From: Halieaceae bacterium
GTDB taxonomy: Bacteria > Pseudomonadota > Gammaproteobacteria > Pseudomonadales > Halieaceae
Length of the DNA: 37,381 bases
Direction: 5' to 3'
NCBI GenBank assembly: GCA_028280635.1
Contig: JANQLM010000052.1
Span: 1 to 37,381, forward strand
Shown: piece by piece, positions 24,701 through 32,385 of the stretch
How the letters are laid out: each line of letters opens with the position of its first letter
Numbering within the stretch: the first letter of the stretch is position 1
The notes under the pieces: model-generated
The model's input: the letters and a program-made list of their open reading frames with translations, nothing else
Told to the model about the DNA's origin: nothing
Database searches by the model: none
Position numbers and translations under genes: made by a program

Positions 24701-26542
24701 ATGTCGCATCAGGTTCTGGCCAGAAAATGGCGTCCCCGGGTATTCCGCGAGATGGTGGGGCAGGAGCATGTGCTGCAGGCGCTGATCAATGCGCTGGACC
24801 ACGACCGTTTACACCATGCGTACCTGTTTACCGGCACCCGCGGGGTGGGCAAGACCACGGTGGCGCGTATCCTGGCCAAGTGCCTGAACTGTGAGGTGGG
24901 AGTCAGCTCCGAGCCCTGCGGAACCTGTGGTTCCTGCCTGGAGATTGCCGAGGGCCGCAGTGTTGACCTGATCGAGGTGGATGCGGCTTCCCGCACCAAG
25001 GTGGAGGATACCCGCGAGCTGTTGGAGAATGTGCAGTACGCACCGACCCGCTGCCGCTACAAGGTCTACCTGATCGACGAGGTGCACATGCTCTCCACCA
25101 GCAGCTTCAACGCGCTGCTGAAGACCCTGGAGGAGCCGCCGCCCCATGTGATCTTCCTGCTGGCCACCACCGACCCGCAGAAGCTGCCGGCGACGGTGTT
25201 GTCCCGCTGCCTGCAGTTCAATCTCAAGAACATGTCGCCGGAGCTGATTGTCGGCTATCTCAAGAGCGTGCTTGAGCAGGAGATGGTGAGCTTTGAAGAG
25301 CCTGCACTGTGGCTGCTGGCCCGGGCTGCGGAAGGCAGCATGCGCGATGCCCTAAGTCTGACCGATCAGGCGGTAGCCTTTGGCAACGGCAAGCTGGCGG
25401 AAGCGGATGTCCGCAATATGCTGGGTACCGTGGACCTGTCTTTCGTCTATCGGCTGCTGGAGGCGGTTGCCGCCCAGGATGCGGCTGCGGCGCTGGACGT
25501 GGTCGAGGCGATGTCTGAGCACGCCCCGGATTATGCCGGCACCCTGGATGAACTGGCTTCGCTGCTGCACCGGGTGGCGGTAGCCCAGGCGGTGCCTGAC
25601 GCAGTGGACAATAGTCTGGGCGATGCGGAGCAGGTGGCCGCATTTGCCGCCGGCATGACGGCGGAAGACGCGCAGCTTTACTACCAGTTCGCCATCACCG
25701 GCAAGCGCGATCTGGCGCTGGCGCCGGATGCCCGCGGCGGCATGGACATGGCGCTGCTGCGGATGATCGCCTTCCGCCCGGCTGCGGTGATTGATGACAG
25801 CGTGAGTACGGAAGCCCTCGAGGAGCGCGGCCCCGAGGTGGCCGCCGCGGCAAAAAAGCCTGATTCCCCGCAGGCACCGGAACCGGTGCCTGTGTCGCCA
25901 GCGCCTGAGCCCATAGTGTCTGAACCGGTCGCCTCGGCACCGGTCGCGCCTGGGCCGGCCGCGCCTGAGCCGGCCGCGCCTGAGCCAGCCGCAACTGCAC
26001 CCATACCCGAATCAAAGACACCAGGGATGGCCGCTCCTGAGCCGGTGATTCCGCAAGCGGCCGCGCCCGAACCGGTCGCCACACCCCAACCAGAATCAGA
26101 GCCAGCGCCAGCGCCTGAAGCTGAACCCGGCCACGCAGCCACCGAGCGGCTGCCGCTGGAACCGGCCCGCTGGCCGGATCTGTTGGATAGGCTGGGGCTG
26201 AACGGGCTGGTTTACAATGTCGCTTCCCATTGTGAGCTGCGCCAGGTCGAGGGTGACCGCGCCTGGTTCACCCTGGACGAGAGCAATGCCTCGCTATACA
26301 ACGACGCCCACAGCCAACGCATCGCCGCGGCCCTGGGCAAGTATTACCAGCGGGATATCGCGGTGGAAATCGAGCCCGGTTCGCCCCGCTATGAAACCCC
26401 TGCCCAGCGCGCCCACCGGCTGCTGGAAGAGCGCCAGGCCCAGGCCCTGGAATCCATCGAATCCGACCCCGGGGTCAAGCTGCTGCTGGATCGCTTTGAG
26501 GGCAGCATCGACCGGGATTCGGTCACACCGATCAAACACTGA
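24701..26542 (+). CDS. dnaX: DNA polymerase III tau subunit (gamma by frameshift)
   Basis: The 613-residue clamp-loader subunit has an AAA+ domain with Walker A GTRGVGKTT (45-53), the zinc module beginning at C64 (CLNC...CGTCGSC), and the DEVHML and SRC motifs. A long Pro/Ala/Glu linker (about 388-480) precedes the tau-specific C-terminal domain that binds helicase and polymerase. A slippery site near codon 385 probably yields a shorter gamma of 387 residues. The ATG at 24701 gives the standard MSHQVLARKWRP start but has no good ribosome site. It heads dnaX-ybaB-recR. Confidence 0.96.
   Translation: MSHQVLARKWRPRVFREMVGQEHVLQALINALDHDRLHHAYLFTGTRGVGKTTVARILAKCLNCEVGVSSEPCGTCGSCLEIAEGRSVDLIEVDAASRTKVEDTRELLENVQYAPTRCRYKVYLIDEVHMLSTSSFNALLKTLEEPPPHVIFLLATTDPQKLPATVLSRCLQFNLKNMSPELIVGYLKSVLEQEMVSFEEPALWLLARAAEGSMRDALSLTDQAVAFGNGKLAEADVRNMLGTVDLSFVYRLLEAVAAQDAAAALDVVEAMSEHAPDYAGTLDELASLLHRVAVAQAVPDAVDNSLGDAEQVAAFAAGMTAEDAQLYYQFAITGKRDLALAPDARGGMDMALLRMIAFRPAAVIDDSVSTEALEERGPEVAAAAKKPDSPQAPEPVPVSPAPEPIVSEPVASAPVAPGPAAPEPAAPEPAATAPIPESKTPGMAAPEPVIPQAAAPEPVATPQPESEPAPAPEAEPGHAATERLPLEPARWPDLLDRLGLNGLVYNVASHCELRQVEGDRAWFTLDESNASLYNDAHSQRIAAALGKYYQRDIAVEIEPGSPRYETPAQRAHRLLEERQAQALESIESDPGVKLLLDRFEGSIDRDSVTPIKH
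25835..25892 (+). promoter_or_regulatory. programmed -1 ribosomal frameshift cassette in dnaX
   Basis: All three E. coli-type parts are present. GAGGTGG (25835-25841) is a Shine-Dalgarno-like stimulator 10 bases before the slippery heptamer A AAA AAG (25852-25858), set in the reading frame as required. A nine-base-pair stem with a GAAC loop (25871-25879 with 25884-25892) follows 12 bases downstream. A -1 slip reads GCC and then TGA at once, giving gamma of 387 residues. Confidence 0.85.
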
Positions 26543-26550
26543 GGTGACCC

Positions 26551-26859
26551 GTGAAAGGTAGTCTTAACGACCTGATGAAGCAGGCCCAGGAAATGCAGCA
26601 GAAAATGCTGGAGGCCAAGGAACAGGTGGCAAAACAGGAGTTCGAGGGCCAGGCCGGCGCGGGCCTGGTGCGGGTCATCATGACCGGGCGCTACGATGTG
26701 CGCCGGGTCCATGTCGACGACAGTGTGCTGGGCGAAGACAAGGAGATGCTGGAGGACCTGCTGGCTGCCGCCGTCAATGATGCGGTGAAGAAGGTCGAGG
26801 CCAGCAACCAGGATGTGTTGGGCAGCATGCTGCCGCCCGGCTTCAAAATGCCTTTCTAG
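26551..26859 (+). CDS. ybaB: YbaB/EbfC nucleoid-associated protein
   Basis: A 102-residue DNA-binding protein that forms dimers and coats the nucleoid; its regulatory role is loosely known. Family features are the N-terminal helix ([21 protein letters not shown]), the central [11 protein letters not shown] and the C-terminal PPGFKMPF. The start is GTG with GAGGTG upstream. It lies eight bases after dnaX and 17 before recR, in the conserved dnaX-ybaB-recR order, so it is probably co-transcribed with them. Confidence 0.93.
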   Translation: MKGSLNDLMKQAQEMQQKMLEAKEQVAKQEFEGQAGAGLVRVIMTGRYDVRRVHVDDSVLGEDKEMLEDLLAAAVNDAVKKVEASNQDVLGSMLPPGFKMPF

Positions 26860-26876
26860 GTGCCGGGCCCGACCGA

Positions 26877-27479
26877 GTGAGTTTCAGTCCGCTTATTGAG
26901 CAGCTGGTCGAAAGCCTGCGCTGCCTTCCCGGGGTGGGTCGCAAGACCGCGCAACGCATGGCCCTGCACCTGCTGGAGCGCGACCGCGAGGGTGGCGTCG
27001 ACCTGGCGACAGCGCTGAGTGAAGCCATGGCCGGTGTCAGCCATTGCCGGCTATGCCGCAATTTTACCGAGCAGGATGTTTGTAGTATCTGCGCCGATAC
27101 GCGCCGGGACAACAGCACCATCTGCGTGGTTGAATCTCCGGCGGACGTGGTCGCCGTGGAGCAGAGTGGCAGCTACCGGGGCCTTTACTTTGTGCTGATG
27201 GGTCACCTGTCTCCCATCGACGGCATCGGGCCGGAGGATATCGGACTGGATCTGCTACAGGAGCGCATTCAGCGTGACGGGGTGTCCGAGCTGATCCTGG
27301 CCACCAATCCCACTGTGGAGGGCGAGGCCACCGCTTACTACCTGTCGGAACTGGTCAGGGGCGAGGAGGGTATTCGCATCAGTCGCATTGCCCATGGGGT
27401 ACCGCTGGGCGGTGAACTCGAATACGTGGACGGCAGCACCCTGGCGCACGCTTTTAGCGGCCGCAAGTTGATGGAATAG
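26877..27479 (+). CDS. recR: recombination mediator protein RecR
   Basis: RecR, with RecO and RecF, helps load RecA at single-strand gaps. The 200-residue protein has an N-terminal helix-hairpin-helix ([16 protein letters not shown]), a four-cysteine zinc finger (C57, C60, C69, C72) and a Toprim domain (about 80-175, [14 protein letters not shown]). The start is GTG with only a weak ribosome site. It is followed one base later by rnd. Confidence 0.96.
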   Translation: MSFSPLIEQLVESLRCLPGVGRKTAQRMALHLLERDREGGVDLATALSEAMAGVSHCRLCRNFTEQDVCSICADTRRDNSTICVVESPADVVAVEQSGSYRGLYFVLMGHLSPIDGIGPEDIGLDLLQERIQRDGVSELILATNPTVEGEATAYYLSELVRGEEGIRISRIAHGVPLGGELEYVDGSTLAHAFSGRKLME

Positions 27480-27480
27480 C

Positions 27481-28602
27481 ATGAACTACGAGTTGATCAC
27501 GGACAGCATCGCATTTGCGGATATTGTGCAGCGCTTCGCCGCAGACGACGCGGTGATTGTGGACACCGAGTTCATGCGCCGCGATACCTATTACCCTCAG
27601 CCAGCGCTGGTGCAGCTGTGTTTTCCGGGTGAGCCCGACAAGGCCTGGCTGATCGATCCACTGGCCATTGACGATGTCTCGCCGTTGAAACAGCTGTTCG
27701 AGAACCCGGCGATCGTCAAGGTGCTGCATTCGGCCAGTGAAGACCTGGAGGTGTTCCAGGTCTACCTGGGCACCCAACCGCTGCCATTGTTCGACACTCA
27801 GCGCGCCGCGGCCTTCGCCGGTCTGGGTTTCAGTCTGGGCTACCGGGCCCTGGTGGAGGCCGTCAGCGGCCTGGAGCTTGCCAAGGGAGAGACCCGTTCC
27901 GATTGGCTGGCTCGTCCGCTCAGTGACGCCCAGCTCGATTATGCGGCTGCAGATGTCATTCCCCTGCTGCCAGTCTACCGGCACCTGCGCGAGCGCCTGG
28001 ATGCCAGCGGCCGCAGTGACTGGGTGTTGGAAGACGGGGCTGCGGCCGCGACGGAGGCGGCGGCACCGCCGGCGCCTTCCCATACCCGGGTCAAGTCGGC
28101 CTGGAAGCTCAAGCCGCGGCAGCTGGCGGCCCTGGCCCTGGTCTGCGATTGGCGCGACGAGCGGGCCCGGCGGTTGGACAAACCGCGTAGCTGGATTCTG
28201 GCCGACAAAGTGTGCCTGGCCCTGGCTCAGCGCCTGCCCGCCAATATGGGGCAGCTGCGCGGGGTACCGGATATGCCGCAGGCCGTGGTACGCAAACAGG
28301 GCGAGGTGCTGCTGGACCTGGTAGGTGAAGCCAGTGGCCTGCCGGAGGATGAGTTGCCACCGGCCCTGGGCAAGCCGCTGGACGCCGCCCAGCGCGACGA
28401 GCTCAAGAAGCTGAAAGCGGCCGCCGCGGCCCTGGCGCGCGACTGGCAGGTGGAGCCCGAGGCCTTGCTGCCGTCAAAAGACTATGAACTGATGGTGCGC
28501 CTGGCCCACGGCGAACAATTGGAATGGCCCTCGCGCTGGTCGGGCTGGCGCCAGCAGGCGGTGGTGGCACCGTTGCTGCAAACCGTTGGCCTGGAGGCCT
28601 GA
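27481..28602 (+). CDS. rnd: ribonuclease D
   Basis: RNase D is a 3'-5' exonuclease that trims tRNA and other stable-RNA ends. The 373-residue protein has a DEDDy domain with D28, E30 (VDTEF), D88 (SEDLEVF), and Y154/D158 (YAAADV), and HRDC domains in the C-terminal half, the first about 210-290. It starts with ATG one base after the recR stop, so coupling to recR is likely. Confidence 0.95.
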   Translation: MNYELITDSIAFADIVQRFAADDAVIVDTEFMRRDTYYPQPALVQLCFPGEPDKAWLIDPLAIDDVSPLKQLFENPAIVKVLHSASEDLEVFQVYLGTQPLPLFDTQRAAAFAGLGFSLGYRALVEAVSGLELAKGETRSDWLARPLSDAQLDYAAADVIPLLPVYRHLRERLDASGRSDWVLEDGAAAATEAAAPPAPSHTRVKSAWKLKPRQLAALALVCDWRDERARRLDKPRSWILADKVCLALAQRLPANMGQLRGVPDMPQAVVRKQGEVLLDLVGEASGLPEDELPPALGKPLDAAQRDELKKLKAAAAALARDWQVEPEALLPSKDYELMVRLAHGEQLEWPSRWSGWRQQAVVAPLLQTVGLEA

Positions 28603-28605
28603 GCC

Positions 28606-28860
28606 GTGCTTTGCCAGGTCTATCGCAGCCCGCGCAAGGAGCAGATGTATCTATATGTCAGCAAGGCCGAGGGGCTCGGACGAGTGCCCGAGGCGCTGTT
28701 GGGCCAGTTTGGCGAGCCGCAGCCGATCATGTTGTTGCATCTTGACGGCAGCAAGAAGCTGGCGCGCGCCGATGCTGATGAAGTGGTGGCGCAGATCGAA
28801 GAGCGCGGCTACTACCTGCAGATGCCGCCCGGGCCGGAAGAACTGCGGAAGGGCGCCTGA
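28606..28860 (+). CDS. ycgL: YcgL domain protein
   Basis: An 84-residue protein of the YcgL family, whose function is not established. The family pattern is clear: the short start CQVYRSPRKEQMYLYV, then ALLGQFGEP and the C-terminal QIEERGYYLQMPPGPEE. The start codon is GTG, three bases after the rnd stop. As in other gammaproteobacteria it lies next to rnd and ycgN, which suggests a linked but unknown role. Confidence 0.9.
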   Translation: MLCQVYRSPRKEQMYLYVSKAEGLGRVPEALLGQFGEPQPIMLLHLDGSKKLARADADEVVAQIEERGYYLQMPPGPEELRKGA

Positions 28861-28862
28861 GC

Positions 28863-29300
28863 ATGGAGCGGTTCTGGGAACAGAAATCCCTGGCGGAGAT
28901 GTCCGAGGCGGAGTGGGAATCCCTCTGCGATGGCTGTGCACGCTGTTGCCTGCACAAGTTGGAAGATGCCGACAGCGGCGAGGTGTATTACACCGGCGTG
29001 CGTTGTCGCTACCTGGAGGAATCGAGCTGTCGCTGCAGCGACTACCCGCGCCGCAGTGAATTGATGTCCAACTGTATCGACCTCAAGCAGCACGATGTGG
29101 CGGCGCTGCACTGGCTGCCGGATAGCTGTGCCTACCGCCTGTTGTCCGAGGGCAAACCACTGTACGACTGGCACCCGCTGATCAGCGGCAGCCCGGAGTC
29201 GGTGCACGAAGCGGGTATCAGCATTCGCGGCCGAGTGGTGTCGGATGAATTCGTGCACCCCGACGGGTACGATGAGCACATTATCACCTGGGTAGAGTAG
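28863..29300 (+). CDS. ycgN: YcgN family cysteine-cluster protein
   Basis: A 145-residue protein of the YcgN/YkgJ cysteine-cluster group. Nine cysteines are seen (C22, C25, C28, C29, C48, C56, C58, C71, C89), suited to binding a metal or an iron-sulfur cluster; this is inferred from the family. The start is WEQKSLAEMSEAEWESLCDGC, typical of YcgN. It begins two bases after ycgL and is followed at once by the next gene. Confidence 0.92.
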   Translation: MERFWEQKSLAEMSEAEWESLCDGCARCCLHKLEDADSGEVYYTGVRCRYLEESSCRCSDYPRRSELMSNCIDLKQHDVAALHWLPDSCAYRLLSEGKPLYDWHPLISGSPESVHEAGISIRGRVVSDEFVHPDGYDEHIITWVE

Positions 29301-29654
29301 ATGCTGTCACCGGAAAGCTACCACACCGCCTGGCTGGCCTATGCCGCCGCCACCTTTGGCGCCATCCTGGTGTTGTACCTGTGGGTGGGTTCGCGCCTGT
29401 CCCACGGCCTGCGCCTGACGCTGGGGTTGATACTGGCCGCCCTGGCCCTGACGCCGGCCCACCCCGCGCCGGATGCCCAGACCTGGGCGCCGGCCATCTT
29501 CGTGGTGTTCTTTGAGCTGCTCACCACCGGCACCGAGGCCGCTGCGCGGCCGCTGCGCTCGCTGTTGATCGCCCAGGGTATGGCCCTGGCCCTGTGCCTG
29601 GTGGGCTGGCTGCTGTTGCGCAGCCTGCGCCGTTCCCCGGATCCCGCGAACTAG
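29301..29654 (+). CDS. small multi-helix membrane protein, unknown
   Basis: A 117-residue protein with about four hydrophobic helices (about 10-29, 36-50, 60-76, 88-106) and a basic C-terminus (RSLRRSPD), so an inner-membrane protein. The ATG follows the ycgN stop directly, and the gene probably closes the dnaX-to-ycgN transcript. I do not recognise a family. A perfect 14-base palindrome (29655-29668) follows the stop codon, but without a T-run. Confidence 0.75.
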   Translation: MLSPESYHTAWLAYAAATFGAILVLYLWVGSRLSHGLRLTLGLILAALALTPAHPAPDAQTWAPAIFVVFFELLTTGTEAAARPLRSLLIAQGMALALCLVGWLLLRSLRRSPDPAN

Positions 29655-29678
29655 GCTGCGGCCGCAGCAAGCCGTTTC

Positions 29679-29707
29679 TTGATTCCACTCGTACCAGTCG
29701 GTAGGCT
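29679..29707 (+). promoter_or_regulatory. candidate sigma-70 promoter of the MoxR-VWA pair
   Basis: TTGATT (29679-29684), a 17-base spacer and TAGGCT (29702-29707) lie about 30 bases before the MoxR ATG, which has GAGAGGG as its ribosome site. Confidence 0.45.
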
Positions 29708-29738
29708 GGCACGTTCATTTTGAGAGGGTAAACACCAG

Positions 29739-30587
29739 ATGAAGTTTGAAGGGACCGAGCGATACGTCGCGACCGAAGACCTGCGCATGGCGGTAAACGC
29801 CGCGGTGGAATTGCAGCGGCCGCTGCTGATCAAGGGCGAGCCGGGCACCGGCAAGACCATGCTGGCCGAGGAAGTGGCCGACGCCCTGGGCATGAAGCTG
29901 ATCCAGTGGCATATCAAGTCCACCACCAAGGCACAGCAGGGTCTGTACGAATACGACGCGGTCTCCCGCCTGCGTGACTCCCAGCTCGGCGACGAGAAGG
30001 TTCACGATATTGCCAACTACATCAAGCGCGGCAAGCTCTGGGAGGCCTTCGATTCCGACGAGCAGGTGGTGCTGCTGATCGACGAGGTCGATAAGGCGGA
30101 CATTGAGTTTCCCAACGACCTGTTGGTGGAACTGGATCGCATGGAGTTCTTCGTTTACGAAACCGGGGAGACCATCAAAGCCAAGCATCGTCCGATTATC
30201 ATCATTACCAGTAACAACGAGAAGGAACTGCCGGACGCCTTCCTGCGCCGCTGCTTCTTCCACTTCATCAACTTCCCGGATCGCGAGACCATGCGCGAGA
30301 TCGTCGAAGTGCACTACCCGGGCATCGTCCAGGACCTGGTACAGGAAGCCATGGAAGTGTTTTTCGACGTGCGCAGCATTCCGGGCCTCAAGAAGAAGCC
30401 CTCCACTTCTGAGCTGATCGACTGGCTCAAGCTGCTGATGGCCGACGATATCCCCGATGAAATCCTCAAGGAGCGCGACCCCACCAAGGCCATTCCGCCC
30501 CTGTACGGCGCCCTGCTGAAGAACGAGCAGGACGTACACCTGCTGGAGCGCCTGGCCTTTATGCACCGTCGCGAGATGCGCCAGTAA
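29739..30587 (+). CDS. MoxR family AAA+ ATPase
   Basis: A 282-residue AAA+ ATPase with Walker A GEPGTGKT (33-40), Walker B LLIDEVD (D115, E116) and sensor and arginine-finger regions (ITSNNEKELPDAFLRRC). MoxR ATPases act as chaperones that insert cofactors or assemble complexes, usually with a VWA partner. Here the partner is 16 bases downstream. The client is not evident, since no cox, mox or nor genes are in the window. Members of this subgroup often occur in such two-gene units. Confidence 0.9.
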   Translation: MKFEGTERYVATEDLRMAVNAAVELQRPLLIKGEPGTGKTMLAEEVADALGMKLIQWHIKSTTKAQQGLYEYDAVSRLRDSQLGDEKVHDIANYIKRGKLWEAFDSDEQVVLLIDEVDKADIEFPNDLLVELDRMEFFVYETGETIKAKHRPIIIITSNNEKELPDAFLRRCFFHFINFPDRETMREIVEVHYPGIVQDLVQEAMEVFFDVRSIPGLKKKPSTSELIDWLKLLMADDIPDEILKERDPTKAIPPLYGALLKNEQDVHLLERLAFMHRREMRQ

Positions 30588-30603
30588 CTCGGGCAGGACG
30601 CTT

Positions 30604-31779
30604 ATGCTCATTAACTTCTTCCACGGCCTGCGCGACGCGGGTGTCCCGGTCAGCACCACGGAACTGCTGGTGCTGCTGGAGGGCCTCAAGCAGCGCATGG
30701 CCTTCGCGGACATGGACGATTTCTACTACTTCTCCCGCACCTGCATGGTGAAAGACGAGAAGTACTTCGACCGCTTCGACCGCGCCTTCGGCCTGCATTT
30801 CCAGGACCTGGAAGCCCTCGACGACATCATTGAGGCGCTGATCCCGGACGACTGGCTGCGCAGCGAGTTCATGAAGAACCTCACCGAGGAAGAGAAAGCC
30901 AAGATCGAATCCCTCGGCGGTCTGGAGAAGCTCATCGAGGAGTTCAAGAAGCGCCTTGAAGAGCAGAAAAAGCGCCATGAAGGCGGCAGCAAGTGGGTCG
31001 GCACCGGCGGCACCTCACCCTTTGGCCAGGAGGGCTATCACCCGGAGGGCATTCGGGTCGGCTCCAACGGCAAGAACAAGAAAGCAGTCAAGGTCTGGGA
31101 GAAGCGCGACTTCGCCAACCTCGACGATTCCGTCGAACTGGGCACCCGCAACATCAAGGTGGCCCTGCGCCGGCTGCGCAAGTTCGCCCGCACCGGCGCC
31201 ACCGAGGAACTGGACCTCGACGACACCATCAGCTCCACCGCCCGCAACGCCGGCCTGCTGGATATCAAGATGGTGCCGGAGCGCCACAATGCGGTTAAGG
31301 TATTGCTGTTCCTCGATGTCGGCGGCTCCATGGACCCGCATATCAAGGTCTGTGAGGAGCTGTTCTCCGCTTCGCGCACGGAGTTCAAGCACCTCGAGTA
31401 CTTCTATTTTCACAACTTCATCTACGAGTCGGTCTGGAAGAACAATATCCGCCGCCACACGGAACGCACGCCGATGCTGGATGTACTCCACAAGTACAGC
31501 CACGACTACAAGGTGGTCTTCGTCGGCGACGCCTCCATGTCGCCCTACGAGATCGCCCAGCCGGGCGGAAGCGTGGAGCACTGGAACGAGGAGGCCGGCG
31601 AGGTCTGGATGCGGCGCCTCACCGACGTCTACGACAAGGTCATCTGGCTCAATCCCGTGGCCGAAGACGAGTGGGAGTACACCCAGTCGGTCTCCATGAC
31701 CCGCCAGTTGGTAGACGGCAAGATGTACCCGCTGACCCTCAAAGGCCTCGAAGAAGGGATGTCGTTCCTTTCCAAGTAG
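30604..31779 (+). CDS. VWA domain protein, CoxE-like MoxR partner
   Basis: A 391-residue cytoplasmic protein. The N-terminal half is helical and charged (about 85-130, EEEKAKIESLGGLEKLIEEF), followed by a Gly-rich linker (about 135-150). The von Willebrand A domain starts near residue 230, with the metal site as DVGGS (238-242). This has glycine where the classical MIDAS has serine (DxSxS), as I recall for CoxE-like proteins. It presumably works with the upstream MoxR ATPase. Element C begins 18 bases after its stop codon. Confidence 0.88.
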   Translation: MLINFFHGLRDAGVPVSTTELLVLLEGLKQRMAFADMDDFYYFSRTCMVKDEKYFDRFDRAFGLHFQDLEALDDIIEALIPDDWLRSEFMKNLTEEEKAKIESLGGLEKLIEEFKKRLEEQKKRHEGGSKWVGTGGTSPFGQEGYHPEGIRVGSNGKNKKAVKVWEKRDFANLDDSVELGTRNIKVALRRLRKFARTGATEELDLDDTISSTARNAGLLDIKMVPERHNAVKVLLFLDVGGSMDPHIKVCEELFSASRTEFKHLEYFYFHNFIYESVWKNNIRRHTERTPMLDVLHKYSHDYKVVFVGDASMSPYEIAQPGGSVEHWNEEAGEVWMRRLTDVYDKVIWLNPVAEDEWEYTQSVSMTRQLVDGKMYPLTLKGLEEGMSFLSK

Positions 31780-31797
31780 CTGGTCGAGCTTCGTAGC

Positions 31798-31947
31798 GAG
31801 GTGACGGTGCTGATGCTACTCCCAGCACGGTCGCTAGCCGCTTCGGGTTTTCTGGGGATTGCACCTTCATCGAGGGCTTCTGGGGTTTCGCGTAGTGGGT
31901 CCGGCGCGCCCTGATGGTGCTGGGAGTAGCATCAGCACCGTCACCTC
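31798..31947 (-). repeat. family 1 hairpin element, copy C
   Basis: The arms at 31798-31828 and 31917-31947 are perfectly complementary over 31 bases and close an 88-base core (31829-31916). The core aligns with copies A, B and D, with the same fixed blocks. The middle of the arms is unlike the other copies. It begins 18 bases after the stop of the VWA gene and pairs with D (inverted) across 264 bases. The strand given follows the inferred RNA sense of the family; copy C itself has no mismatch to test it. Of the two family 1 pairs, this one has the perfect stem. Confidence 0.87.
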
Positions 31948-32211
31948 TCGAATCGCGACCAGCTTCTTGTTGTTCCCTGTGTTTGGTCGAGCTTACGTCT
32001 TGGTTTCTGAGCTTTGCCTGAGCTTAGTAGGCAGGCAATCATCGAACCTTGGCAACCGCTGGAATCTCGCTCGGCCTATCGAGCTCCTTCCCATAAAGAG
32101 GGTCGTGTCGGCAAGCGAGTACTACAATCTCGCGGTTGATTTATCGCCAGGGACGTTCATGCCGGGTTCAACCGCTTCACAGCTTGATTGTTGAGCTTGT
32201 GACGGGGTGCT
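31948..32211. other. 264-base spacer between copies C and D
   Basis: No convincing gene. It holds an eight-base-pair inverted repeat (GCGGTTGA at 32132-32139 with TCAACCGC at 32168-32175) and an isolated TACAAT at 32123-32128 without a matching -35. Open frames that cross it also cross the hairpin cores and have no ribosome site, so I do not treat them as genes. Confidence 0.5.
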
Positions 32212-32361
32212 GAAGCGTCGGTGTGGATGCCCTTTTCAGCACAATCAGGGCGCGCCGGATAAACCACTAGAAACCCCAGAAGCCCTCGACTCCGGTCCAA
32301 TCCCCCCAGGCCCCAACTCGGCTAGCGACCGTGCAGAAAAGGGCATCCACGGCGACGCTTC
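32212..32361 (+). repeat. family 1 hairpin element, copy D
   Basis: The arms at 32212-32242 and 32331-32361 pair at 28 of 31 positions; one mismatch is a plus-strand G-U wobble and two are true mismatches. The 88-base core (32243-32330) is in the same orientation as copy B and closest to it in sequence. It ends 24 bases from the stop of the convergent SpoU gene. It forms an inverted pair with C, so the pair sits between two convergent genes, beyond the 3' end of each. Confidence 0.86.
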
Positions 32362-32385
32362 GGGTGTGGCACCAAACTGCAACGA

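Noticed and set aside
25681-26142. Gly/Ala-rich frame antisense to the dnaX linker
   Set aside because: Its low complexity is the mirror of the Pro/Ala/Glu linker of tau; no start signal.
29655-29668. Rho-independent terminator after the small membrane protein gene
   Set aside because: The palindrome GCTGCGGCCGCAGC has no loop and no T-run after it.
24186-32361. CRISPR array or integron attC sites
   Set aside because: Repeats are too long and irregularly spaced for CRISPR, no cas or integrase gene is present, and in attC the loop varies while the ends are conserved, which is the opposite pattern.
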